A stretch of DNA of 64,000 nt. Origin: UMGS1519 sp050951095. Its GTDB lineage: Bacteria > Actinomycetota > Coriobacteriia > Coriobacteriales > Eggerthellaceae. The notes beneath the pieces were generated by a model. That model saw nothing but the letters and a program-made list of their open reading frames with translations. It ran no database searches and had not been told where the DNA came from. A program made the position numbers and the translations under genes. Below are positions 51,677-60,244 of the stretch, one piece after another. Position 1 is the first letter of the stretch. Every line of letters begins with the position of its first letter. The stretch covers positions 186,001-250,000 of the forward strand of contig JBMNIQ010000002.1 of NCBI GenBank assembly GCA_050951095.1. The letters run 5' to 3'.

Positions 51677-52555
51677 ATGAAGAAAAGCTTGAAAGGCGTG
51701 CTCCTGTGCAGTGTGATTGCCGCATTGGTTTCCTGCTTCGCGCTTGCGGGGTGCAGCGGCAACTCCAGCTCGAACGAGAGCTCCTCGTCGGATGGCACGG
51801 TGCAGCTGCAGATCTTCGCAGCAAATTCGCTTGAGAAGGCGCTCCCGGAAGTGCAGGAACTGTACACGAAAGAACATCCGAACGTAACGTTCGCCGATAG
51901 CCAGTTCAAGGCTTCCGGAGACTTGGTATCCACGCTGACTGGTGGCGGCTCCGCTGACGTGTTGATCACCGCTTCCAGCTCCACGATGGACGATGCGTCG
52001 AACGGCAAGGTCATCGACGATTCCACGCGGACGGATATGTTCACGAACGATCTGGTCATCTGCACGAAAGAGGGCAGCAACCTGAAGATCAAGTCCATCA
52101 AGGACCTGGCAACGAACAAGAACATCAAGTCCATCGCCATCGGTGATCCCGCAACGGTTCCCGCGGGCAACTACGCATTCCGGGCACTGGATAGCGCCGG
52201 CCTGGTGAAGAGCAGCAAGACGAACGACCAGGGCAAGCCGACGGATATCGTGTGGGCAAAGTCCATTTCCGACAAGATGAATGCCGGCGCCGATAAGGTC
52301 GGCACGGTTGCTTCTTACGTTCAGAGCGGCCAGGCGACGGTCGGCTTCGTGTATACGTCCGACATCTACCGTTACGACGGCATCCAGGTTGCGTATACTA
52401 CGCCTGCCAGCTCTCATAAGACCATCATGTATCCGGGTGCGGTTTGCAGCAGCTCTTCCCATGCCAAAGAGGCTGCGGACTTCCTGAACTTCTGCACCAC
52501 GAATGCTCAGGCGAAGAAGATCTTCCAGAAGTACGGTTTCGAACTGGCGGATTAA
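51677..52555 (+). CDS. modA: Molybdate ABC transporter substrate-binding lipoprotein
   Basis: 292 residues. Lipoprotein signal MKKSLKGVLLCSVIAALVSC with lipobox ALAGC (Cys about 28) and a Ser/Asn-rich linker. Mature protein: VQLQIFAANSLEKALPEVQE, GGGSADVLITASSSTMDDAS, SIAIGDPATVPAGNYAFRAL, SGQATVGFVYTSDIY and HAKEAADFLNFCTTNAQAKK. All are ModA features; the ASSS serines and the Tyr in VYTSD are likely oxyanion ligands. The start at 51677 follows AAAGGGA. Confidence 0.94.
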   Translation: MKKSLKGVLLCSVIAALVSCFALAGCSGNSSSNESSSSDGTVQLQIFAANSLEKALPEVQELYTKEHPNVTFADSQFKASGDLVSTLTGGGSADVLITASSSTMDDASNGKVIDDSTRTDMFTNDLVICTKEGSNLKIKSIKDLATNKNIKSIAIGDPATVPAGNYAFRALDSAGLVKSSKTNDQGKPTDIVWAKSISDKMNAGADKVGTVASYVQSGQATVGFVYTSDIYRYDGIQVAYTTPASSHKTIMYPGAVCSSSSHAKEAADFLNFCTTNAQAKKIFQKYGFELAD

Positions 52556-52586
52556 CCGTAGCGATACAACCAGGGAGGCAATCGGG

Positions 52587-54164
52587 ATGACAACTGAACG
52601 CGCTCGTTCCAGGCGCTCTTTCCTCCCCCTCATTCTGATTGCCCTGTTGGTCTGCATGAATTGCTTTACCTCAGGCATTGCAGCGGCCGCGGAGAAGGAC
52701 TCGTCTTCCTCTTCGGCCGCCCCTCTTTTGCAGGACTCATCGCTTTCCGTTGCCTATAAAGATGCGGCGGGGAGCACGGATTCGGTGAGTATTTCAAAAG
52801 AGGGCGATCAAGCGCTTTCGGAAGGAGCCTCGTTCGGTTTCGCGGACTTCATCCGCCTGAACAAGGGAACGGACAAGGCATATAACGGCACGTATTACGG
52901 CTATCAATACTCCATGGCATCGCAAGACGCATTCATTGCCATCGCGGTGCCGGATACCGTTGCAAAGAAGAATTACGTCATTGTCTACATTCCCGCTCAG
53001 AAAGCTAACTCCCTGAATATCGACATTGCCGACAAGCAGTTCCAGAAAACGTTCGCGGCTACGCTGCTGGCGGAGGATTCCGAGAACGCGAACGGCGGCG
53101 TGAAGCTGTCCACGTTGAAGCCCGCCTTTGTATTCACGAGCGAAAACAGCGTGCGCTTGGGGAAGTATACGTATTCGTTCCCCGTTCAGATCGAGGACGG
53201 GTATTACTACGGTACCGTGAAGCGCGAAGGCTCGAAAAAAGGTGCTTCCGGCGCGCTGTTTGCGGAAAGCGGAACGCTGCATGCCGCATCGGAGCTGAGC
53301 ATTGCCCAGAAACCGACGGGCCTCGCGGCGTTTGCGGAGTTCCTGGCGAATCTGGATTGGCGCCCGCTGTGGGTGTCATTGAAGACCACCGGCGTGGCGC
53401 TGGCGTTCATATTCGTGTTCGGCATTCTGGCTGCCTGGGCCACGATCAATGCCACCAGTCGGCTAAAGGGCGTGCTGGATACGATTTTCACCATTCCCAT
53501 GGTGCTGCCGCCGACCGTTGTGGGCTTCCTGTTGCTGATGCTGTTCGGACGTTCTACCGCCATCGGCCGCTGGTTCATAGCCCACGGCATCGACATCGTG
53601 TTTACGTGGCCTGCTGCAGTAATCGCTTGCGCAGTGGTGGGTTTTCCGTTGCTGTACCGCACGGCGCGCGGTGCCTTCGAGAACCTGGATTCCACTATGC
53701 TGGATGCCGCCCGTACGCTGGGATGGACGGAAGGCCGCATATTCCGCCAGCTCATGTTGCCGCTTGCGTGGCCGTCTATCGCGGCGGGTACCGTGCTCGG
53801 TTTCGCGCGGGCCATGGGCGAATTCGGCGCGACGCTGTTCTTTGCGGGCAACTTCGCCGGCGTGACGCAGACGCTGCCGATTGCCATTTACTACGACTGG
53901 ATGGCCGGCGACACGGATGCCGCCATCTTCTGGGTGGTTGTGGTTATCCTCATATCGTTCTTGGTCATCCTGTTTATCAACATCTACTCGTCACGCACGC
54001 AGCGCTATCGCATCGGCGGCGATGTTTCGCGCAAACGCCGCAAGCGCGGCAAAGACAGGGATGAGAATGGCAATAACGCCATTCGCGCTGATCAGGAAAC
54101 GGACAGCGAAACCTTGTCTTCGCTTTCGCCCGGCGAATCCACTCGGGGAGTGAGGTCGGTATGA
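52587..54164 (+). CDS. modB: Molybdate ABC transporter permease with extra N-terminal extracytoplasmic domain
   Basis: 525 residues, about twice the usual ModB. A signal-like helix (FLPLILIALLVCMNCF) is followed by about 215 residues outside the membrane (36-250) rich in beta-type sequence (YYGYQYSMASQDAFIAIAVP, YVIVYIPAQKANSLNIDIAD, YTYSFPVQIEDGYYYGTVK). The normal ModB core then runs from about 258: LWVSLKTTGVALAFIFVFGI, TIPMVLPPTVVGFLLLMLF, the EAA-type loop LDAARTLGWTEGRIFRQL and GFARAMGEFGATLFFAGNF. The C-terminal tail is basic then acidic. The start at 52587 follows GGGAGG. It overlaps modC by four bases. Confidence 0.9.
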   Translation: MTTERARSRRSFLPLILIALLVCMNCFTSGIAAAAEKDSSSSSAAPLLQDSSLSVAYKDAAGSTDSVSISKEGDQALSEGASFGFADFIRLNKGTDKAYNGTYYGYQYSMASQDAFIAIAVPDTVAKKNYVIVYIPAQKANSLNIDIADKQFQKTFAATLLAEDSENANGGVKLSTLKPAFVFTSENSVRLGKYTYSFPVQIEDGYYYGTVKREGSKKGASGALFAESGTLHAASELSIAQKPTGLAAFAEFLANLDWRPLWVSLKTTGVALAFIFVFGILAAWATINATSRLKGVLDTIFTIPMVLPPTVVGFLLLMLFGRSTAIGRWFIAHGIDIVFTWPAAVIACAVVGFPLLYRTARGAFENLDSTMLDAARTLGWTEGRIFRQLMLPLAWPSIAAGTVLGFARAMGEFGATLFFAGNFAGVTQTLPIAIYYDWMAGDTDAAIFWVVVVILISFLVILFINIYSSRTQRYRIGGDVSRKRRKRGKDRDENGNNAIRADQETDSETLSSLSPGESTRGVRSV

Positions 54165-55231
54165 GCCTTTCGGTCGATATACGGAAAACGCTCGGCTCGT
54201 TCGATCTGGATGTCTCGTTCGAGATGGAGAACGAGACGCTGGGGCTGCTGGGCGCGTCTGGGTGCGGCAAATCCATGACGCTGCGCTGCATTGCCGGCGT
54301 GGAAAAACCCGACAGCGGCCGCATTGTGATAAACAATCGCGTGTTGTTCGATTCCGAGAAGGGCATCAACCTTCCCGCACGCGAGAGGAAGACGGCGCTC
54401 TTGTTCCAGAGCTTCCAACTGTTTCCGAATATGACGGTAGAAAAGAACATCGGCGCCGGTATCGGGAAGGAAGTGAGTGCCGAAGAGCGCGCGCAGCGCA
54501 TTCGACATCAACTTGAGCGCTTCCAGCTGGTGGGACTTGAAAAGCGCTACCCGGCGTTTCTTTCCGGCGGCCAGCAGCAGCGCGTGGCGCTTGCTCGCAT
54601 GCTTGCGGCGCAGCCGGGTGCCTTGTTCCTGGACGAGCCGTTTTCGGCGCTGGATGCGCATCTGAAAGCGCAATTGGAAGAGGACTTGCTGGACCTGTTC
54701 GGCAGCTTCAAGGGGTCCGTTGTCTACGTGAGTCACGACATCGACGAAGCATTCCGCTTCTGCGGTCGCATTGCCGTGATGGATGATGGCCGCATTCGCG
54801 AAATTGCGAAAACTACGGCGTTGGTAAAGTATCCTCATACGCTTGCCACTGCGAAGATCACGGGTTGTGAAAACACGTCTGCCGCCCGCAAGATCAACGA
54901 CTATACGTTCGAAGCCCTGGATTGGGGCGGTATGCGGTTGACGTCATCGAATATCATTCCCGATGATTTGGCGTATGTCGCCGTACGCGCGTTCTATATT
55001 TCCCCGGCGCAACAGCAATCCATCAATGTGGTGTCGTGTACGGTCCAGCGTGTGTCGGATAGTCGTTTCGAACGAACGGTGGGCGTTCGCCCGTCAAGCG
55101 CTGCGGCTGTGAACCGGCTCATTCAGTGGAACGTCGACAAGCTGCAGGTTCCCGAAAGCCAGTTGCCGGACGTCGGCGACGAGGTGCGCCTGTTCTTCGA
55201 CCCGAAGAACATGTACTTGCTGACGGAGTAG
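54161..55231 (+). CDS. modC: Molybdate ABC transporter ATP-binding protein
   Basis: 356 residues. ABC core: Walker A LLGASGCGKSMTLRCIAG, Q-loop LLFQSFQLFPNMTV, signature LSGGQQQRVALARML, Walker B ALFLDEPFSALD and H-loop VYVSHDIDEA. From about 235 on, a TOBE/Mop-type domain (NDYTFEALDWGGMRL, YVAVRAFYISPAQQQ) that may sense molybdate for trans-inhibition. The ATG overlaps the modB stop (ATGA). The operon is modA-modB-modC. Confidence 0.94.
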   Translation: MSLSVDIRKTLGSFDLDVSFEMENETLGLLGASGCGKSMTLRCIAGVEKPDSGRIVINNRVLFDSEKGINLPARERKTALLFQSFQLFPNMTVEKNIGAGIGKEVSAEERAQRIRHQLERFQLVGLEKRYPAFLSGGQQQRVALARMLAAQPGALFLDEPFSALDAHLKAQLEEDLLDLFGSFKGSVVYVSHDIDEAFRFCGRIAVMDDGRIREIAKTTALVKYPHTLATAKITGCENTSAARKINDYTFEALDWGGMRLTSSNIIPDDLAYVAVRAFYISPAQQQSINVVSCTVQRVSDSRFERTVGVRPSSAAAVNRLIQWNVDKLQVPESQLPDVGDEVRLFFDPKNMYLLTE

Positions 55232-55249
55232 CTCTTTCTTGCCCTGGTC

Positions 55250-55258
55250 GGGGGGGGG
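55250..55258. repeat. Run of nine guanines
   Basis: G9 homopolymer between modC and the UvrA-like gene, within 160 bases upstream of the latter's start. It is outside coding sequence. Confidence 0.9.
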
Positions 55259-55415
55259 TGCATTCTGCCCGCGAGCTCTGCTGCAATCTTTTCGCATGGT
55301 GCAACAACGGTGTTGCAACCTGATTGCGGGGTGCCTCTGCCGGTTCCCTATAAAGCCTGCTTTTTCGTTAGCATATGCTTATGCTCGATACGAACGAGAG
55401 AGAAGCGAGGGCGGC

Positions 55416-57956
55416 GTGGCAGCAGAGTATGAGGAACCGGATGCAATCGAAGTAGTCGGCGCGCGGGTGCATAACTTGAAGAATGTGGATGTCAGCGTGC
55501 CGCTGCATAAACTTGTCGGCATTGCCGGCGTTTCGGGATCGGGAAAGAGCTCGCTTGCCCTGGGAGTGCTGTATGCCGAAGGCTCGCGGCGATACCTGGA
55601 AGCGCTCTCAACATACACGCGCCGTCGCCTTGGCCAACAGGCGCGGGCCGATGTGGACCAGGTGGAGCATGTGCCGGCGGCTCTTGCTCTGCGCCAGCGT
55701 CCGGCCGTGCCCGGCGTCCGCAGTACGTTCGGCACCTCCACAGAGCTGCTGAATGCCCTGCGCTTGCTGTTCTCGCGCGTCGGTTCGTATACATGCCCGA
55801 ACGGGCATCGTGTTCCTCCGACGATGAATGTTGCCCTGGAGAAGCCCATCGTGTGCCCGGAATGCCAGGCGAAATTCTACGGTCGGGGAGCGGAAGAGCT
55901 TGCGTTCAACAGCGACGGTGCCTGCCCCACGTGCGGCGGCACAGGGGTGCAGCGCGTTGTTGACGAATCCACGCTCGTCCCCGATGAAACGAAGAGCATC
56001 GATGATGGCGCCGTGGTGGTGTGGGGCACGCTGATGTGGTCGTTGATGAAGGATGTCTGCCGCGAGATGGGCGTTCGTACGGATGTGCCGTTCAATCAGC
56101 TGACGCCCGAAGAACGTGAAATGGTGTTTCACGGTCCAGCGGAGAAACGCCATGTGGTGGTGCAGAACAAGGGATCGAATACGGCAACGGCGCTGGATTT
56201 CACGTATTACAGCGCCGTGCGGTCCGTGGAAAACGCGCTGGCAAAGGCGAAAACGGAGAGTGCGTACAAGCGCATCGCCCGTTTCTTGACGGAAGGCCCG
56301 TGCCCCGATTGCCATGGCACGCGGCTGTCCGAAGCAGCGCGCGACCCGCAGGTATGTGGTATCAATTTGGCTGAAGCCACGATGATGACGCTCGATCAGC
56401 TTGCGGATTGGCTGCCCGGCGTTCCTCCGACGCTTCCGGAAGAGGTGCGTCCCATGGCGCAGACCGTGCTCGACAGCATGGACGAGCCCATCTTGCGGTT
56501 GCAACAGCTGGGCTTGGGTTACCTTTCGCTAGATCGTGCTGGTGCAACATTGTCGACGGGCGAACGGCAGCGCGTTCAATTGGCGCGTGCTGTTCGCAAT
56601 CGCACGACCGGTGTGCTGTATGTGTTGGACGAGCCGTCCATCGGCCTTCATCCGGCAAACGTCGACGGCTTGTTGGGTGTGATGGATGATTTGCTGGCGG
56701 ACGGCAATACCGTGGTGGTTGTGGACCATGATGTGCGGGTGCTTCGCCATGTGCAGCATCTGATAGAGGTGGGTCCCGCATCAGGTGCTGATGGCGGGCG
56801 GATCATTGCGCAGGGCAGCGTGCCTGATGTGGAGCGGAATGAGGCATCGCGCATAGCTCCATTCTTGACCGGCGAGGCGAACGTGAGCGTTCGCCCGGCG
56901 ATTCCCGCCGACGAGGTATTTGCCGAAGGAGCGATACGCCTGCAAATGGACCGCATCCATACCGTGCAACCGCTGGAAGTGCGTATTCCGCGCGGACGGA
57001 TGACGGCCGTTTCGGGCGTATCCGGCTCCGGTAAGACCACGCTGGTGCTGGAAAGCTTGGTGCCGGCCTTGCGCGCCCTGGCGGCGGGGACGAAGCTTCC
57101 AAGCCACGTGCAGAGAATAGACGCGTGCGGCATCACCCGTGTCAATCTCATCGATTCCACACCTATCGGCGCAAACGTGCGGTCGACTGTTGCAACATAT
57201 TCCGGCATTCTTGACGGCTTGCGCCGATCGTTTGCGAAGACGGAGGATGCGAAGGATCGGCAGCTGAAAGCGGGCGACTTCTCGTACAACACCGGTTCCC
57301 TGCGCTGTCCGACATGCGAAGGCACGGGAACGATCTCGCTTGATGTGCAATTCCTGCCCGACGTGGAGGTCCGCTGCCCGGATTGCCGGGGGTCGCGTTA
57401 TTCCGAACGCGCGTGGCACATTCGCCGGCCATTGGCACATGCGTATTCGCTTCAGGAAGAAGGCGGCGCGGCGGAGGATGTCATCGAGGCCATCTCGTTG
57501 CCGCAACTGATGGAGCTTACCGTTGACCAAGCTTTGGAATGTTTGCCGGATATGCGCACGGTGCGCGGCAAGCTGCAAACGCTTCACGATCTGGGGTTGA
57601 GGTACCTTACGTTGGGCGAATCGACGCCGGCGCTTTCCGGCGGCGAGGCGCAGCGGTTGAAGTTGGCAAGCGAAGTGGGCCGCGATCAGCATGATGCATT
57701 GTTCGTATTCGACGAACCCACAATCGGTCTGCATCCTCTTGATGTGCGGGTGCTGTTGCGGGTGTTGCAGGGGCTGGTGGATAACGGCGCCACGGTCGTG
57801 GTTATCGAACACGATCTGGACATGCTCAAGAATGCGGACTGGATCGTGGATATGGGTCCGGGCGGCGGCGAAAAGGGCGGACGCGTGGTATGCGCTGGTA
57901 CGCCATCGCAAGTTGCCGCGTGTCCCGAAAGCATCACGGGAAGATACCTGCAATAG
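55416..57956 (+). CDS. Short UvrA-like ABC ATPase
   Basis: 846 residues, about 100 shorter than canonical UvrA (about 940). It has two ABC modules: GVSGSGKSSLALGVLYAEGS and STGERQRVQLARA with VLDEPSIGLHP; then GVSGSGKTTLVLESL and LSGGEAQRLKLAS with VFDEPTIGLHPLD. Zinc-finger Cys pairs are kept: CPNGH...CPECQ, CPTCGGTG, CPDCHGTRLS, CPTCEGTG and CPDCRGSRYS. The first signature begins STGE rather than SGGE. No uvrB or uvrC is near. Similar short UvrA paralogues in actinobacteria are tied to drug resistance or accessory repair. Start: GTG 55416 with GAGG at five bases; upstream in-frame sequence is not protein-like. Confidence 0.85.
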   Translation: MAAEYEEPDAIEVVGARVHNLKNVDVSVPLHKLVGIAGVSGSGKSSLALGVLYAEGSRRYLEALSTYTRRRLGQQARADVDQVEHVPAALALRQRPAVPGVRSTFGTSTELLNALRLLFSRVGSYTCPNGHRVPPTMNVALEKPIVCPECQAKFYGRGAEELAFNSDGACPTCGGTGVQRVVDESTLVPDETKSIDDGAVVVWGTLMWSLMKDVCREMGVRTDVPFNQLTPEEREMVFHGPAEKRHVVVQNKGSNTATALDFTYYSAVRSVENALAKAKTESAYKRIARFLTEGPCPDCHGTRLSEAARDPQVCGINLAEATMMTLDQLADWLPGVPPTLPEEVRPMAQTVLDSMDEPILRLQQLGLGYLSLDRAGATLSTGERQRVQLARAVRNRTTGVLYVLDEPSIGLHPANVDGLLGVMDDLLADGNTVVVVDHDVRVLRHVQHLIEVGPASGADGGRIIAQGSVPDVERNEASRIAPFLTGEANVSVRPAIPADEVFAEGAIRLQMDRIHTVQPLEVRIPRGRMTAVSGVSGSGKTTLVLESLVPALRALAAGTKLPSHVQRIDACGITRVNLIDSTPIGANVRSTVATYSGILDGLRRSFAKTEDAKDRQLKAGDFSYNTGSLRCPTCEGTGTISLDVQFLPDVEVRCPDCRGSRYSERAWHIRRPLAHAYSLQEEGGAAEDVIEAISLPQLMELTVDQALECLPDMRTVRGKLQTLHDLGLRYLTLGESTPALSGGEAQRLKLASEVGRDQHDALFVFDEPTIGLHPLDVRVLLRVLQGLVDNGATVVVIEHDLDMLKNADWIVDMGPGGGEKGGRVVCAGTPSQVAACPESITGRYLQ

Positions 57957-58061
57957 GTTCCGTAATGCATGGGAGGGATGCGAACGTACGAGCGAAATGA
58001 CGTTGCGGAAGAGGGAGCGTCGCCGCTGCTTTGATGGGAAAGCGGCAGCGCCGGCACGTAC

Positions 58062-59744
58062 CTAGTTGGTGCTGGTCGGTGTCAGCAATGCAAGCTCGTC
58101 GTTCATTTCCTTGGTCAGTTCATTCTGGAGATCCTGCTTGTATTGCTCTCTGTTCGGTGTCCAGATCTTCGTGGGGATATCGCTTGTCAGTTTTTTGCCG
58201 ACATCGGATGCTTCCAGCTGTGCCGTAATGCCGTTCGACACGGTTGTGGAATCCGCGTTTCCCGCTGGAGTGATTCCCAGCTTCGCACCTGCTGCAACGA
58301 TGTTTGCAACGGATTGCGTTGCAGCTTCGGATAGTGCGGCATCCACGGGAGTTGCTTCCTTGATAAGCCAGTCGGGGATTTCGCCGGTTATGGCGCAGTC
58401 GGACAATGCGTTCTTGTCGAAGCGTTGCAGGGCATCTGCTTCGTTCACGTAAGACTGCATGTTTGCTGCAAGAGCGGAATCATCTGCGCCTGTGCTGAGC
58501 TTCTCGCCAAGCTGGCTCTTGATGCCGTCATCGTTGAAGAGCTTGCTGCCCCAATTTTGCGAATCGCAATACCAATCCAAGAAGCTGTCTACGTTGTTAA
58601 TTCGTGTTTGATAGGCCTGCGTTATCAACGGCGTAAGCGTTTCATTCGCCTGCGTGGCAAGAGAAGTGTATTTCTGCTCCAAGAGCGAATGGTCGTAGTA
58701 TGTGCCGTCGGATACGTCGATGATGAATCCGACGGTGCTGCGTATCAGGCTCTTCACTTGCGTGACTTGTCCGCTCTGCTCGATGCTTGCCGCATGTTCG
58801 TCTGCGGCGACAGAGCAGCCAATGAGGATGACGGGAAGCAATATGCCCAACACGACATACCGTTTCTGCGGCAAGGACTCCGTAGAGGCGTTCGCGGACT
58901 CTTTGATGGGGGAGAATGCCGTTTTCAACTCATCCGCGCGCAGCCAACATACGCCGAACAGGCAGGCGATTGAATAGAAAGTCGTGATGTTCAGGATGAC
59001 TTCCAGCACTTCGTAGATGCTATACGACACGTTGGAGATGGCGGACATTCCGTAGGCAGTGAGCCCTTGAGACAATGCAGAGAACCAAGCTAAATCGGAA
59101 ATCAATGTTGAGGGAGAATTTTCAAAGGGCTGGTTGACAGAGAGAACCGCTTGAACGGGTCCTGTATATTCTGCCGGTTGTGTTGCATTCATCAATGCAA
59201 CATTCGCGAACAGCAAGAGCACCGTTACGGCAATGCAACTTATGCGGATGATGTGCGCCTGTCGGAAAAATGGCGTGTATTCGCGTTCTACAAGCTTCCG
59301 TGTAAGCAGATAGGCGGCAGGGAAAATGAAGATAGCGGCAAGAACCAGCAGCCAGTTCTCTACCTTCCATCCAGGGGCTTGCAGAATAAGCGTCAGCGAG
59401 CAGAAGGCGGAAACCACGAACAGCACGATGATGCTGAGTATGCGCCCGTTGTTCAGCTTGAAGAATGTGCTGTCCGGCTGAAGTTGCTGATGGCGGACCG
59501 TTTTTCGAAGAACGACATGTGTGTATAACGGCGTGATTGTTGCAATAACGCTCACGGCGGCCCAGAGCACTGCCACGCCCGGCAAGGGGAGGCTTGGTGC
59601 AACGATTGAGCCTGCATAGAGAAGAACGCACAGGAAGCTTGCTTTCGTGAAATAGCTGATCCAGTGCGACGGGGGCGCCGCCTGATTGCCGCTCAACAAT
59701 TCAGCGGTCGCTGCATCAGGATGATGTGATTCTATGGCGGCCAT
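58062..59744 (-). CDS. Hypothetical multi-pass membrane protein with large extracytoplasmic C-terminal domain
   Basis: 560 residues from ATG 59744 (MAAIESHHPDAATAELLSGN, GGGGAAC upstream). Hydrophobic segments include FTKASFLCVLLYAGSIVAPS, ILSIIVLFVVSAFCSLTLIL, NWLLVLAAIFIFPAAYLL, ISCIAVTVLLLFANVALMNA, NITTFYSIACLFGVCWL and RYVVLGILLPVILIGCSVAA. About 240 helix-rich residues without Cys pairs follow (SIEQSGQVTQVKSLIRSTVG and onward). Not recognised. The last helix ends in a VILIGCS sequence that resembles a lipobox but lies internally. It is convergent with the UvrA-like gene, with a 105-base gap. Confidence 0.75.
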   Translation of the reverse strand: MAAIESHHPDAATAELLSGNQAAPPSHWISYFTKASFLCVLLYAGSIVAPSLPLPGVAVLWAAVSVIATITPLYTHVVLRKTVRHQQLQPDSTFFKLNNGRILSIIVLFVVSAFCSLTLILQAPGWKVENWLLVLAAIFIFPAAYLLTRKLVEREYTPFFRQAHIIRISCIAVTVLLLFANVALMNATQPAEYTGPVQAVLSVNQPFENSPSTLISDLAWFSALSQGLTAYGMSAISNVSYSIYEVLEVILNITTFYSIACLFGVCWLRADELKTAFSPIKESANASTESLPQKRYVVLGILLPVILIGCSVAADEHAASIEQSGQVTQVKSLIRSTVGFIIDVSDGTYYDHSLLEQKYTSLATQANETLTPLITQAYQTRINNVDSFLDWYCDSQNWGSKLFNDDGIKSQLGEKLSTGADDSALAANMQSYVNEADALQRFDKNALSDCAITGEIPDWLIKEATPVDAALSEAATQSVANIVAAGAKLGITPAGNADSTTVSNGITAQLEASDVGKKLTSDIPTKIWTPNREQYKQDLQNELTKEMNDELALLTPTSTN

Positions 59745-59845
59745 GTGGATGTTCCCCAGTTTGCTCCTGACAGATTTCGATACACGCGGAGTATACCCGA
59801 ACGAAAACGGTGCTCGCATTCTACGGCCTGCTGTTCGCATAGGGG

Positions 59846-60119
59846 ATGAGCATGTTGCAACGCCTGCTGCTGGCAAGTTTTATGACGCTTGCGCTGCATC
59901 AATTCGAGGAGTACCAGCTTCCCGACAGCGGGCACGTATACGCTGGCCGATTTGCTGTTGGCCATTGCATGGGTGGTCGTGAACTACCGGTTCGTTTTCC
60001 GTTCGCCGTTCTACCAGTGGATGGGTCGCAAGAAGCAGTATTCCTTCCCGGAAGATCAGGTGCAGAAGGCGAGTGCGTACATCGCTGCATGCCAAGCCCG
60101 CGCGGCGCAGGGCAAGTAG
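59846..60119 (+). pseudogene. Probable frameshifted small membrane-protein gene
   Basis: Two reading frames share one small membrane-protein-like product. Frame one starts at 59846: MSMLQRLLLASFMTLALHQF then EEYQLPDSG, resembling HXXEE-type proteins (HQFEE). It loses sense soon after 59930. A second frame is sensible from about 59935 to the stop at 60119: TLADLLLAIAWVVVNYRFVF, RSPFYQWMGRKKQYSFPEDQ, then VQKASAYIAACQARAAQGK. A one-base indel near 59930-59940 would join them into about 90 residues. It might be a decayed gene, a sequencing error, or chance. Confidence 0.35.
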
Positions 60120-60244
60120 CCGAATCGCAGCGCTGCATCGTGAAATGCGGGCAAGTGGGGGGAGCAGCGCAACAGGGCCCTTCCCCTTGCCCGCTGCCAT
60201 TCATACGCGGTCGGTGCTTTGCCGTCCTTGTTGAATCGGCGGCG

